A stretch of 64,000 nucleotides of DNA from Thermoplasmatota archaeon (GCA_030828405.1 JAURCP010000004.1:1-64000), one strand, 5' to 3'; shown: positions 1 through 9,539, counted from the first letter of the stretch. Notes: generated by a model not told the origin, from the letters alone. A program made the numbers and translations.

Positions 1-901
1 CTAATTTTATTTTCCATCCAAGTTTTGCAACTAGATTACTGTATACTTTTTCATAAATTCTAGGAACTCCAATGAATAGATGAGGTTGTACTTCTTTGGC
101 AACATCAATTACATTCAACGGTGCATCTACAACAGTCATATGAAGACCCCATCTGATGTGTGCATGACAATCTACCAGTTGGCCGAAAACGTGAGCACAT
201 GGCAACCAAGAAACATAGCCCCATCCTCTTTCGAATTCCTGTAATTTCCAAACTTCTGCAAGTTCGAAATCAATATTATCATGACTCAATTCTACTCCTT
301 TTGGATTACCAGTTGTACCTGATGTATAAATCAATGAAAATGTGTCATCTGGCGTAATGCTTGATACTCTTTTTTCGATCTCAGAGTAATCTACATCTGC
401 TCCTTTCTGGATAAAATCCGACCACGACATACACTTAGGGTGTTCAGGCATTTCTACTCCATCCATTACCACTACAGTTTCTACCTTGTCTAATTTATCC
501 ATTATTTCATGTAATCTGTAAGCACACATTTTCTCTTTGTTGCCGCCATCCATGGGATTATCTCCGACAAATACAACTTTTGAATCTGAATTTCCTACAA
601 CCCATTCTACTTCTTCAGGAGAGCAGGTATGGTAAACTCCAACTGCGGCACCATTGCACATATTTGCAGCATGATAAGATGTATACCACTCCACTCGATT
701 ATATGAGTAGATACTCAATTTATCGCCTTCATTGAATCCCATGGCAATAAGAGACTTTGCTACAGAAGCAGTTTGATCATGAAATTCTGACCAACTAATA
801 TCGTTCCAATTGCCATTAGAATCTTTAGCAGTAATCGCTGTTTCGTTTCCATGATTCTTTGCATTTGCCATCAGGTATTCGGGGGTTGTCATAGCAGACA
901 T
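1..901 (-). CDS. AMP-dependent acyl-CoA synthetase / long-chain fatty-acid-CoA ligase, partial (runs off window start)
   Basis: Reverse-strand reading from ATG at ~901 (or 892) gives MSAMTTPEYLMANAKNHGNETAITAKD...SLIYTSGTTGNPKGVELSHD, with the adenylate-forming motif YTSGTTGNPKG; open to position 1, so absent from the ORF track. Confidence 0.85.
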   Translation of the reverse strand, partial: MSAMTTPEYLMANAKNHGNETAITAKDSNGNWNDISWSEFHDQTASVAKSLIAMGFNEGDKLSIYSYNRVEWYTSYHAANMCNGAAVGVYHTCSPEEVEWVVGNSDSKVVFVGDNPMDGGNKEKMCAYRLHEIMDKLDKVETVVVMDGVEMPEHPKCMSWSDFIQKGADVDYSEIEKRVSSITPDDTFSLIYTSGTTGNPKGVELSHDNIDFELAEVWKLQEFERGWGYVSWLPCAHVFGQLVDCHAHIRWGLHMTVVDAPLNVIDVAKEVQPHLFIGVPRIYEKVYSNLVAKLGWKIKL

Positions 902-974
902 GAGACTTGACAGTGGATATCTTGACTTAATTGTTTACTAGTGTAGTAATTGGAACTTAGTATGTTTTATTACA

Positions 975-1721
975 CTAAGAATCCTTATTTTTAGGTAGAA
1001 CATTTTTGATATTTTCTTTCCAATCATTTCCTTTGTTTCTGTTAGCCAGAGGTGATGCAGGGGAGGGATGCCAACAACTTGTTATTTCAATATCAAGATG
1101 TTTTAATGCTTTCAGAGCCCTTTTTTCAGCATATTTTCCAACTCCAACGACTCTTTTTATGTCCATTATCTCAACAACTCGGAGCAAATGTTCATCGCAT
1201 ATTTCAAGTAATTTATTCACGACTTCTCCAGATATTTTATCTGGAGTAATATTCGTACCTCTGTCCCCATTAAAAAGCATTAATGGACAATGATTTACAA
1301 TGAAAACATTTGAAAATATTTCGTCGATATTACCATAATATTCTTGCAATACATTCCATATCCTAGTCCCTGAAACTTCTTCTTTATGCCAATCTAACCC
1401 CGAGATAGGTCTTTTTGGATGGATTTTTTTTGGTTGATTGACTTCCAGTCCCTTAATTCCTAATAGGTCCCTTACAACACTAGTTGCTGAGAACGGAATT
1501 CCCATCTGTCCCATGCCATGAGGGCCAGGATTCATACCTAATAGGAGTGTATTTGCTCCTTTTCCTCCACCTAATTTAATAAATGCTTTATGCGGTTCCC
1601 AAGCATAAACTAAAGGATTGTAAGAATAATCTACTAAACCCTGTTTTACAAGCATATCTCCCAATGGATCAACTCCATCTCGAAGATTCACAGCTGCTGT
1701 AATTAGTTTATCTGTAATCAT
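975..1721 (-). CDS. SMUG1-like uracil-DNA glycosylase
   Basis: Motif LLLGMNPGPHGMGQMGIPF and C-terminal HPSPASP, as in the SMUG1 UDG family. Confidence 0.8.
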   Translation of the reverse strand: MITDKLITAAVNLRDGVDPLGDMLVKQGLVDYSYNPLVYAWEPHKAFIKLGGGKGANTLLLGMNPGPHGMGQMGIPFSATSVVRDLLGIKGLEVNQPKKIHPKRPISGLDWHKEEVSGTRIWNVLQEYYGNIDEIFSNVFIVNHCPLMLFNGDRGTNITPDKISGEVVNKLLEICDEHLLRVVEIMDIKRVVGVGKYAEKRALKALKHLDIEITSCWHPSPASPLANRNKGNDWKENIKNVLPKNKDS

Positions 1722-1728
1722 TTTATCA

Positions 1729-2193
1729 CTACTGCTTTACATCCCTTATTTCAGCATTACAAATTTCTTTAAGATATTCTGGGGTAATTGGGAAAACGGT
1801 ATCGGCAGTACCTCCAGCTCCCCAAATTAAATCATACTTGAATAAGTCTTCATCAATGATCTTTATTGTTTCTTTAAGGTGTCCAAAAGGCGGAACTCCT
1901 CCTACAGCATAACCTGTACTTTCTAGAACATATTCAGGTGAAGCCTGACCTGGCTTATAACCTAAAATTTTCTTTAGTTTTTTCTTTCTATCTACTCTAT
2001 TAGAGCCCGATGTAATCACAATTATCGCTACATCTTGACCTTCAAAAACAATTGATTTTGCGATATTAGATACATCACATTGAAGTTGTCTTGCAGCGTC
2101 TTCGGATGTTCTTGTTCCTTCTTTATAGCGCCTCGGTTTAGCCTCAAAATTGATTTTAGCACATTCCTCCATCCATATCTCATGCCCATCCAT
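1729..2193 (-). CDS. YbaK/ProX-type aminoacyl-tRNA deacylase (editing domain)
   Basis: IAKSIVFEG...AIIVITSGSNRVDRKKL...GYAVGGVPPFGH pattern of the YbaK/EbsC family. Confidence 0.8.
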   Translation of the reverse strand: MDGHEIWMEECAKINFEAKPRRYKEGTRTSEDAARQLQCDVSNIAKSIVFEGQDVAIIVITSGSNRVDRKKKLKKILGYKPGQASPEYVLESTGYAVGGVPPFGHLKETIKIIDEDLFKYDLIWGAGGTADTVFPITPEYLKEICNAEIRDVKQ

Positions 2194-2274
2194 ATTTATT
2201 CATGAAAGGATTAGGATAAAAGTTGTTTGCACTTCCGCATTATTGATGAATCATTGTCGTTCGCAGTATGTCTA

Positions 2275-3675
2275 ATGAATTGGCCTATTGGACCTTATGG
2301 CACTTCCATGGGAGCATTATTGCTATTTACGCTGCCGATACATTTTTTCTTGACAAGAGATGAGAAAGATAGACGTGTTTCATTAGCGGATTTACCAAAA
2401 GAAATCAAAGAAAAAGGCTATTGGTGGCATATTCTTCTATATTTGATAATGTTTTTCTATAAGGCAATGATTGATTATCATAACGAACCAATGAAAGCTA
2501 GAGTCGGAGGATTTACTCACTGGATATATGCAATTGAGGGAGATTGGACAAACCATATTCAGGAGTTTTTTCTCAATGACACTTTAACAGATCTCTTATC
2601 TGGTCATTACCTATTCATGTACCTATTCATGATTTGGTTTTCTCCAATGTACTATATCTTATGTCGTGATGAAATAATGGCTGATAAAGCGGCATTGAAC
2701 TATTTTGTGATATATCTTTTAAGTGTGCCATTATACCTATTTTTCAATGTTGAAGTGACGTCTAGTTATATCTCTAATATGGACGCACTTCTTTATCATG
2801 ATTCATTTACTTTGGCGTTTTTCACCGACAATGACCCTATGGATAATGCAATACCAAGTTTACATGTAGGGTTACCAATAAGCTTGCTAATAATAAATAG
2901 GCTACATTGCCGAAAGCTAGGTATAGATTTCAAAGATTGGCGCCACAAAGAGTTTGATTATTTTGTTCAATTCAATGTGATAATTTATCTATTTTCTATA
3001 CAATATCTTGGTATCCATTGGTTTGTAGATATAATTCCTGGAATATTCTTGGCTATAATTACATCTTCATTTGTTCATGCCGTACAACCTGTAGTGCGTG
3101 CCAGAACTGAAAATGGATGGACTTCTTTACTTCCAGACCGAAGTCAAGCATTATCTTCGATCTTAGTTTTATTAATTTGTTCTACATGGTTAGCAGTTGG
3201 TGTAATTGACGGCTCTGGAACAAATGAAGATGAGGCTAATATGAGGTTTGGAATCGACGATGTCAACCTAGATACTATCGAAGTTCACAGTCTTTGGGAC
3301 CCCGTAATTATTGATGTTTTTAATGTTGGAGATAATGATGTCGAAGTCTTGCTGATACAGAGAGACTTTGTCGAAGAACATACTGAAAAAGGAATTTTCT
3401 ATTGGGATCAATTTGTATCAAAAGGAAATCTCTCGATAGTTGAAGTAAATAGTTCGTTAACATTTACAATTACTCCTGAAAGTTTGTTTGATGTCAATAT
3501 TGTTTTAGTTCGATTATATAATTCAGGGAATATCGAGGATGATTCATTAGGGGAAGTACGAATTGTTTCGAATTATGTGGATGATGAATTAATCTTTACC
3601 GGGTTTTTAGTCAGTTTCCCTGCTTTTATCATAACAGGGATAGTAATTGAAGGCTATTTTAATAGAAGATTTTAG
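2275..3675 (+). CDS. PAP2-superfamily membrane protein with C-terminal extracytoplasmic domain
   Basis: Multiple TM helices, NAIPSLHVGLP and LGIHWFVDIIPG (PAP2 motifs SxHxG / HxxxD); TTG 2227 or ATG 2275 start. Confidence 0.6.
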   Translation: MNWPIGPYGTSMGALLLFTLPIHFFLTRDEKDRRVSLADLPKEIKEKGYWWHILLYLIMFFYKAMIDYHNEPMKARVGGFTHWIYAIEGDWTNHIQEFFLNDTLTDLLSGHYLFMYLFMIWFSPMYYILCRDEIMADKAALNYFVIYLLSVPLYLFFNVEVTSSYISNMDALLYHDSFTLAFFTDNDPMDNAIPSLHVGLPISLLIINRLHCRKLGIDFKDWRHKEFDYFVQFNVIIYLFSIQYLGIHWFVDIIPGIFLAIITSSFVHAVQPVVRARTENGWTSLLPDRSQALSSILVLLICSTWLAVGVIDGSGTNEDEANMRFGIDDVNLDTIEVHSLWDPVIIDVFNVGDNDVEVLLIQRDFVEEHTEKGIFYWDQFVSKGNLSIVEVNSSLTFTITPESLFDVNIVLVRLYNSGNIEDDSLGEVRIVSNYVDDELIFTGFLVSFPAFIITGIVIEGYFNRRF

Positions 3676-4079
3676 AATATGTTGAATGCCATTATTCCAC
3701 CGATGTACAAACCAGACATTGAACCCAATGCTAGCCAAATCCCAATTCTAAATGGGGGGAAATTGTGCTGCCACAAATACATTGACTGACCTAACCAGGT
3801 TAGAATAACTACCGCGATTCCATAAAACCCAAAGAAGAATCTAAATGAATAGAAAACCAATAATCCAAGTAAATATCCAATATATAATTCCACTTTATTA
3901 CCATATTTTTCTGTCAAAAGAAAACAAGAAAATCCTAAAATAGCCAAGATGAATACAGGAAATAGAAGATTTTTTTTAGTGAAAAAATCTATCTCGAATA
4001 GATATGGGATGAATGCTAGAATAAATCCAGTTAATGATGGAAAAGCTACTGGCCACAGCGGAGCAGACTCCCACTTCAT
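3672..4079 (-). CDS. Small multi-pass membrane protein, unknown function
   Basis: 135 aa ORF, ~4 hydrophobic segments. Confidence 0.55.
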   Translation of the reverse strand: MKWESAPLWPVAFPSLTGFILAFIPYLFEIDFFTKKNLLFPVFILAILGFSCFLLTEKYGNKVELYIGYLLGLLVFYSFRFFFGFYGIAVVILTWLGQSMYLWQHNFPPFRIGIWLALGSMSGLYIGGIMAFNIF

Positions 4080-4164
4080 GATATGTCGGGGTCGTATCTA
4101 GCATATAATAGTCTGAATGGCCCCATACGTCTCATTCATCAATAAGAATAGTCTCCGACCTAAT

Positions 4165-5070
4165 ATGTCGAAAGGCGAAATTGTACTTGGATGCCTTGCA
4201 CCTCATCCTCCTCATCTAGTTTATGCAGAGAATCCTCCTCAAAATGAGGCCTTCAGTGAGGGTGGTTGGGAAACTCTTCGCTGGGGGTATGCAAAACTTG
4301 CAAGAAAATTAAAAACAATTGACTATGATGCTATTGTAATTTTCACTCCACATTGGCAAACATACATCGGAACACATTTCTTGGGTCTTCCAGAATTTAA
4401 ATCGAAATCAGTAGATCCTGTTTTTCCTAATTTGTTTAGGTATAATTATGATCTGAAAGTTGACGTTGAATTAGCAGAAGCAATGCACGAAGAAACTGCC
4501 AAAGCAGGAATCATTACTAAAATGATGAGAAATCCTGATTTTAGAGTAGATTATGGGACAATAACTTCCTGTCACTTGTTGAACCCAAGTTGGGATAAAC
4601 CTATAGTCACAATTTCAAGTAATCGTAATTCTCACTATTACTCTAATGAAGTAATGATTGAACAAGCGAAGGCATTGGGTGAAGCTTGTATGAAGGCTAT
4701 TGAGAAGAGCGGGAAAAAAGTGGTCTTAGTAAGTAGCCATAGTCTTAGCCATCGTCACTTCGTAACAGAGGCTCCTCTTCCTGAAGATATGAGTAGAGAA
4801 CACATTTACAATCATAGTCAATATGTATGGGATATGAAAATTATTGATATGTTTAGAAATGGTCAGATGAAAGAGGTAGTTGACATAATGCCTGAGTATA
4901 CTGAACAAACCATTGCTGAAACTGAAGCAGGCGGATTAATTTGGATGATGGCCGCTATGGGGGTGCCGAGTTATCCAGCTGAAATTTATGGTTATCAATC
5001 AGTAATAGGGACTGGTAACTGTATAGCATGTTGGGATCCAAATAATGAAACTAGGGAGTTAGTACTCTGA
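4165..5070 (+). CDS. LigB-family extradiol dioxygenase, resembles 2-aminophenol 1,6-dioxygenase beta (catalytic) subunit
   Basis: GEIVLGCLAPHPPHLVYAENPPQNE...TPHWQTYIGTHFLG...MMRNPDFRVDYGTITSCHLL; class III extradiol dioxygenase His motifs; ATG at 4165 preferred over the ORF start. Confidence 0.75.
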   Translation: MSKGEIVLGCLAPHPPHLVYAENPPQNEAFSEGGWETLRWGYAKLARKLKTIDYDAIVIFTPHWQTYIGTHFLGLPEFKSKSVDPVFPNLFRYNYDLKVDVELAEAMHEETAKAGIITKMMRNPDFRVDYGTITSCHLLNPSWDKPIVTISSNRNSHYYSNEVMIEQAKALGEACMKAIEKSGKKVVLVSSHSLSHRHFVTEAPLPEDMSREHIYNHSQYVWDMKIIDMFRNGQMKEVVDIMPEYTEQTIAETEAGGLIWMMAAMGVPSYPAEIYGYQSVIGTGNCIACWDPNNETRELVL

Positions 5071-5079
5071 GGTGATTTG

Positions 5080-6006
5080 ATGAGCGAAGATTCACAAATT
5101 CTTTTCGGACTTTACGTTCCTCCTCACCCTCAACCATTACTTTCTCCAGACGCTAATGCAGGATATGCAAATTTGCGTGCTGCATTCGAAACATGTAGGA
5201 AGCGAATCGAAGAATCAGATGCTGATCTGATTATAGTTTATTCAACAACATGGCCAAGTGTTGTAGGGCATCAAATTCAAGCCCTCAAAGAATCTATATG
5301 GACTCATGTCGATGACGATTTTCACTATCTTGGAAGTATGCCATATAATTTTCAAATAGACTCTGAATTTTCTCATGAATATTGTTCAGCAGCAGAAAAA
5401 AGAGGTTTACATGCTAGAACTGTAGAGTATGAAGGATTCCCAATAGATACTGGCTCAGTAGTCGCTCTTAGCTTACTAAATCCCGATAACAGAATCCCTG
5501 CATGTATTGTTTCCAGTAATATGTATGCCAATCGTTCTGAGACTATTGTTTTAGGTAAAGCAGCAAATGATGCTTTAGTTAGTCAGGGTAAGAAAGCTGT
5601 TGTAGTTGTAGTTTCTAGCTTATCAAATAGAATGTTCACAGAACATATTGATCCTTCAGAAGATCGTATTCATAGCTCTAAAGATAACGAATGGAATGAA
5701 AAAATTCTCGAATTTTTCGCAGATGGTAGATTAGAAGATTTAAGTCAATTAAGTCGAGAAATTCATGGCCAAATTAGAGTTCAGAAAGTTGTTGCTTACA
5801 AGCCCGCTTGGTGGCTAGCCGCTTCGATGGGACAACACAACAACTACGATGGTGAAGTATTAGCCTATGAGGCGTTGCATGGTTCGGGTGGGGCCGTAAT
5901 TCAACTAACACCTTCCTCCGGTTCATTTGGTGACAAAGAGTTTGATGAAGATGATGTAGAATATTACCAGGGCGATAGAAATGTCCTAAATAAGGGGAAT
6001 CATTGA
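5080..6006 (+). CDS. LigB-family protein, resembles 2-aminophenol 1,6-dioxygenase alpha (non-catalytic) subunit
   Basis: LFGLYVPPHPQPLLSPDANAGYANLRAAFETCRKRI...; paralogous length/layout to the preceding gene, 9 nt downstream. Confidence 0.65.
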   Translation: MSEDSQILFGLYVPPHPQPLLSPDANAGYANLRAAFETCRKRIEESDADLIIVYSTTWPSVVGHQIQALKESIWTHVDDDFHYLGSMPYNFQIDSEFSHEYCSAAEKRGLHARTVEYEGFPIDTGSVVALSLLNPDNRIPACIVSSNMYANRSETIVLGKAANDALVSQGKKAVVVVVSSLSNRMFTEHIDPSEDRIHSSKDNEWNEKILEFFADGRLEDLSQLSREIHGQIRVQKVVAYKPAWWLAASMGQHNNYDGEVLAYEALHGSGGAVIQLTPSSGSFGDKEFDEDDVEYYQGDRNVLNKGNH

Positions 6007-6704
6007 TGTCCGAAGATCAATATGATGAGAGTAAATTTAGTCAACTTCTCGAATGGATCTATGAAGTCGATCAAGTAACTGATCCTGAAGCACGTAGTAG
6101 ACTTGTAGGACAAATAAAATCCATGCCTCAAGATATTGTTGATAAAATGTATAATGATTACGGTAAATCATTTCTCAGCTCAGCAGGTGGTGCAGTGGGA
6201 GCAGCCGCAGGAGTGGCTGTTGGTGGTCCAGTTGGCGGAATAGTTGGTGGCGTAGTTGGTAAGAAAACTGCTGGAAAACTTGTTACTAACAATGGCCCGT
6301 TTAAGTCAGAACTTGGTCCTTCTGCTGTTGGTGCATATCCTCACCTTCATCGTGTAGGTGATCTAATTTTTGTAAGTGGAATTGGTCCAAGGAAACCAGT
6401 TACCAATGAAATTCCTGGTGGCCCTATTAAAGATGAACATGGTAATCCTTTAGATTACGATATCAAAGCCCAAACTCGTTCGGTAATAGAAAATATCAGG
6501 ATTATTCTTGAAGAGTACGGTTCAAGTTTAGAAAATGTAGTTGATGTCTATTCCATGCTTGTTGATATGGATCGTGATTTTGCTGGCTACAATGAAGTTT
6601 ATGCAGAGTATTTTTCGGAGATTTTACCTTCGAGAACAACTTGCTCAGTTTTAGCTCTACCTACTCCTATTGCTGTAGAACTAAAGGTTATTGCAAAGGC
6701 TTGA
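6006..6704 (+). CDS. RidA/YjgF-family protein (2-aminomuconate deaminase-like) with N-terminal helical/glycine-zipper extension
   Basis: C-terminal HRVGDLIFVSGIGPRKP...NIRIILEEYGSSLENVVDVYSMLVDM...ILPSRTTCSVLALPTPIAVELKVIAKA is RidA; TGATG overlap with upstream gene. Confidence 0.75.
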   Translation: MSEDQYDESKFSQLLEWIYEVDQVTDPEARSRLVGQIKSMPQDIVDKMYNDYGKSFLSSAGGAVGAAAGVAVGGPVGGIVGGVVGKKTAGKLVTNNGPFKSELGPSAVGAYPHLHRVGDLIFVSGIGPRKPVTNEIPGGPIKDEHGNPLDYDIKAQTRSVIENIRIILEEYGSSLENVVDVYSMLVDMDRDFAGYNEVYAEYFSEILPSRTTCSVLALPTPIAVELKVIAKA

Positions 6705-6705
6705 A

Positions 6706-7734
6706 TCAATTAGATAAAGATTCCACTCTTTCAGATGTGCAGTCAATTGGTGCAGAGATAGGATTGCATGCTACGGGGTTACCTTCAGGAATCTCTACCC
6801 AATATTCTATTCCATCAACTTCCTCTGGATAATCTGTAGAAATAGAATGGGCTCCAACTGAAATAGCTGCCTCAAGCCTAGTTGTATCATTGTTATCTGC
6901 TTCTCCATCTTCAGCATTATCTGCTCTAGACCTAACAATAAATCCGTCTCTAACTAAAGCTTCAATTTCATCTCCATTTCCAATCGGATCAGTATCAGAA
7001 AAAATAGCAGCTTCTGAACTACCAGGTTCTGACATTGTAAACATTCTTGAGCCATTTAATCCAGGATATTTTTCATAATAACTTTGTCTTAGATCGCCGC
7101 TAGAAAGTAGAATAAACATTGCTTTTCCTCTTGAATCCTCTAGCAAAGGCCAACCGTTTTCAGTAATTGCTTTTGACAGAGTTTCTGAACCGTCTCTTAC
7201 GTCGTCGGGAGTGATGGTTTTGTTACGTGGCCAGTATTGAATAATCTCTTGTTCAATATTTTCTAACATATTTTGTAAATCAATTACTACTGTATTATCT
7301 GTACTTTGCTCAACCCATTCCTTAGGTTCTATCCAAATCATCAATGGTACGTGCTCTTGATTTTGATCTGACCAATCTAAAAGTGTTGTTAGACATTCTT
7401 CCAAAGTAATACAGTTTGATCTCACATCATACTGATTGTGATAAACGTATAATTGCCCCCTCACATCCCACCAAACATCAATTTCAAACTGTCTTACTCC
7501 CTGTTCTTCTGCTTGGATATCTAAAGGATCATGTGAGTAATCATATGCTCTAATAGTAGGACCTATTGGTGCTAAATGATAAGAATTATGTGTTCCTTTC
7601 ATCTGTATATGATTTATCCTTAGTGGAATTAAATCTTCTTCTTCATCAGATATTTTTTTTTCCGATTGAGATAGACAGCCACTGATTGAACCCGCTGTGA
7701 TAATCAACACCATAATGACTGAAACCGCCTTCAT
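6706..7734 (-). CDS. Secreted lipoprotein, PI-PLC-like (Ca2+-dependent phosphoinositide phospholipase C type) TIM barrel
   Basis: Lipobox SISGC; QMKGTHNSYHLAP...QAEEQGVRQFEIDVWWD as in the PI-PLC-C1 family. Confidence 0.65.
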   Translation of the reverse strand: MKAVSVIMVLIITAGSISGCLSQSEKKISDEEEDLIPLRINHIQMKGTHNSYHLAPIGPTIRAYDYSHDPLDIQAEEQGVRQFEIDVWWDVRGQLYVYHNQYDVRSNCITLEECLTTLLDWSDQNQEHVPLMIWIEPKEWVEQSTDNTVVIDLQNMLENIEQEIIQYWPRNKTITPDDVRDGSETLSKAITENGWPLLEDSRGKAMFILLSSGDLRQSYYEKYPGLNGSRMFTMSEPGSSEAAIFSDTDPIGNGDEIEALVRDGFIVRSRADNAEDGEADNNDTTRLEAAISVGAHSISTDYPEEVDGIEYWVEIPEGNPVACNPISAPIDCTSERVESLSN

Positions 7735-7798
7735 CTGTTTAGGCTACAATGCTGTTTGGCGTTAACAATTTCGGAGTACAAACCTTCAACTATTATCG

Positions 7799-9478
7799 AT
7801 GTTTCGCGTGAATATGAATAGACTTTCTCCATCAGAAGTTCTTGGAGTAGTTCTTCAACCTATTGAAAGGGTAACTGATACTTTAGAGCGTAAATTAGGA
7901 CTCTTTTCAGTGGTAATTCTTTCATTATCTGCAATGTTGGGAAGTGGACTTTTTGTCCTTCCTTCTTTAGCTATGATGGAACTTGGAGGAGGTGAAATCC
8001 CAGTTGGTGGTATTTGGTTAGCGTATTTATTTGCAGGTTTAGTAATTCTACCGGGTGCAATCTCGCAGTCTGAACTTGCATCTGCAATGCCTTCTTCTGG
8101 CGGAGCCTATGTCTATATCGAAAAAACATTTGGTCCAATTATTGGTACAATATCTGGATTAGGGTTGTGGGCTAATTTTATGCTTAAATCGGCCTTTGCG
8201 TTAATTGGTTTCAGAGCATATTTATGGGTTTTACAAGGAATTTTAGGTATTTCAATCAATCTCGATGTAGCAGTAATGGTAATGTTGGCCTTGATTGTGG
8301 GGATTAATATTTTAGGTGCCAAAAGCATTAAGAAAGTACAAACCCCAGTCGTTTTAATTTCTGTCTCATATCTATTGTGTGTTTGTTTTTGGGCTTTAGC
8401 AACAACCGAACTAAATTGGGATTATGCGTTATCCAGAGAATCATTCGGACCAGATTGGCATAGCTTTTCATCAACTGCAGCACTAGTCTTTGTTTCATAT
8501 ATCGGAGTCACAAAAATTGCAGCAGTTGGTGGTGAGATCAAATCACCCAGTAGAAATTTACCATTTGGAATACTAATTTCATTGCTTTTCAGTATCATAC
8601 TATATGTTTTTGTTACTCTAACAATGGCAATTACAGTTGACCCGGCGAATTACGTTGAAAGTGGACACGCGAGAGAAGATCCAATCTATATTTTCGCGCT
8701 AGATGTAGGAGGTCAGACAGTCGCAACAATAGCTGCTACATTTGCAGCAATCACAGTTCTCTCAGGTTCACTTGCAGGTATAATGGCCGCATCTAGATTC
8801 CTTTTCGCTATGGCTCGAGATAATCTCTTACCAGTATTTTTTGAAAATGTTCATAGTAAATATGAGACTCCTCATTGGGCAATAGTGGGTACTGGTTTGG
8901 CGATGGCTGCAGCTATAATGTTCCTACCAGTTCATGATGTAGCAGAATTTGCTTCTGGATTTAATATTATGATTTTTATTGTTTTAAATGCTGCAGTGTT
9001 AGTACTTCGCGCATCCGCAAAATCTCATTGGTATGAACCAGAATGGAAATCGCCATTATTTCCTTTAACCCAGATTTTAGGTATTTTAGGTGGGTCAGTT
9101 CTAATCTATGCAATGGGGTCTAAGGCAGTAATTGGTGGTACTGCTGCTATTGTGATTGGATTAATTATTTACCAATCATATGGTAAAAAACATTCTCAGA
9201 ATCAGATTATTACTCCTTGGGAAACTTTCCGCTTGACATTTACTAATCCCGATGAAGTAGAGCATCGCCGCCGGTGGGCCGCATTCCATGCTGCAGATAT
9301 AGAACGAAATAATCATCTGAATTTAAATGAATTTATTTCAGCAATGCAATCTCTAGGTTTTCCCGGCGAAGGCGTAGACGCACTGAGAGAATATTTCCAT
9401 GCGGCTGATGAAAATCAAGATGGTATATTAGAAATTGATGAGTTCTTATTAGGTGTTGAAGAATTAGAGTTTGATTAG
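7799..9478 (+). CDS. APC-superfamily amino acid permease with two C-terminal EF-hands
   Basis: LGLFSVVILSLSAMLGSGLFVLPSLAM, SELASAMPSSGGAYVYIEKTFGP (APC family); C-term loops DIERNNHLNLNE and DENQDGILEIDE match the EF-hand consensus. Confidence 0.85.
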   Translation: MFRVNMNRLSPSEVLGVVLQPIERVTDTLERKLGLFSVVILSLSAMLGSGLFVLPSLAMMELGGGEIPVGGIWLAYLFAGLVILPGAISQSELASAMPSSGGAYVYIEKTFGPIIGTISGLGLWANFMLKSAFALIGFRAYLWVLQGILGISINLDVAVMVMLALIVGINILGAKSIKKVQTPVVLISVSYLLCVCFWALATTELNWDYALSRESFGPDWHSFSSTAALVFVSYIGVTKIAAVGGEIKSPSRNLPFGILISLLFSIILYVFVTLTMAITVDPANYVESGHAREDPIYIFALDVGGQTVATIAATFAAITVLSGSLAGIMAASRFLFAMARDNLLPVFFENVHSKYETPHWAIVGTGLAMAAAIMFLPVHDVAEFASGFNIMIFIVLNAAVLVLRASAKSHWYEPEWKSPLFPLTQILGILGGSVLIYAMGSKAVIGGTAAIVIGLIIYQSYGKKHSQNQIITPWETFRLTFTNPDEVEHRRRWAAFHAADIERNNHLNLNEFISAMQSLGFPGEGVDALREYFHAADENQDGILEIDEFLLGVEELEFD

Positions 9479-9539
9479 TGATTGATTAGGCGTTTAATTG
9501 AAGGCATGTATCTTGCTCGAACATACCGAAGGTGAGTGT

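Noticed and set aside
160-357. ORF of 65 aa on + strand at window start
   Set aside because: Lies antisense inside the acyl-CoA synthetase reading frame, which has clear family motifs; same reasoning applies to most short ORFs in the track that overlap long, motif-supported CDSs.
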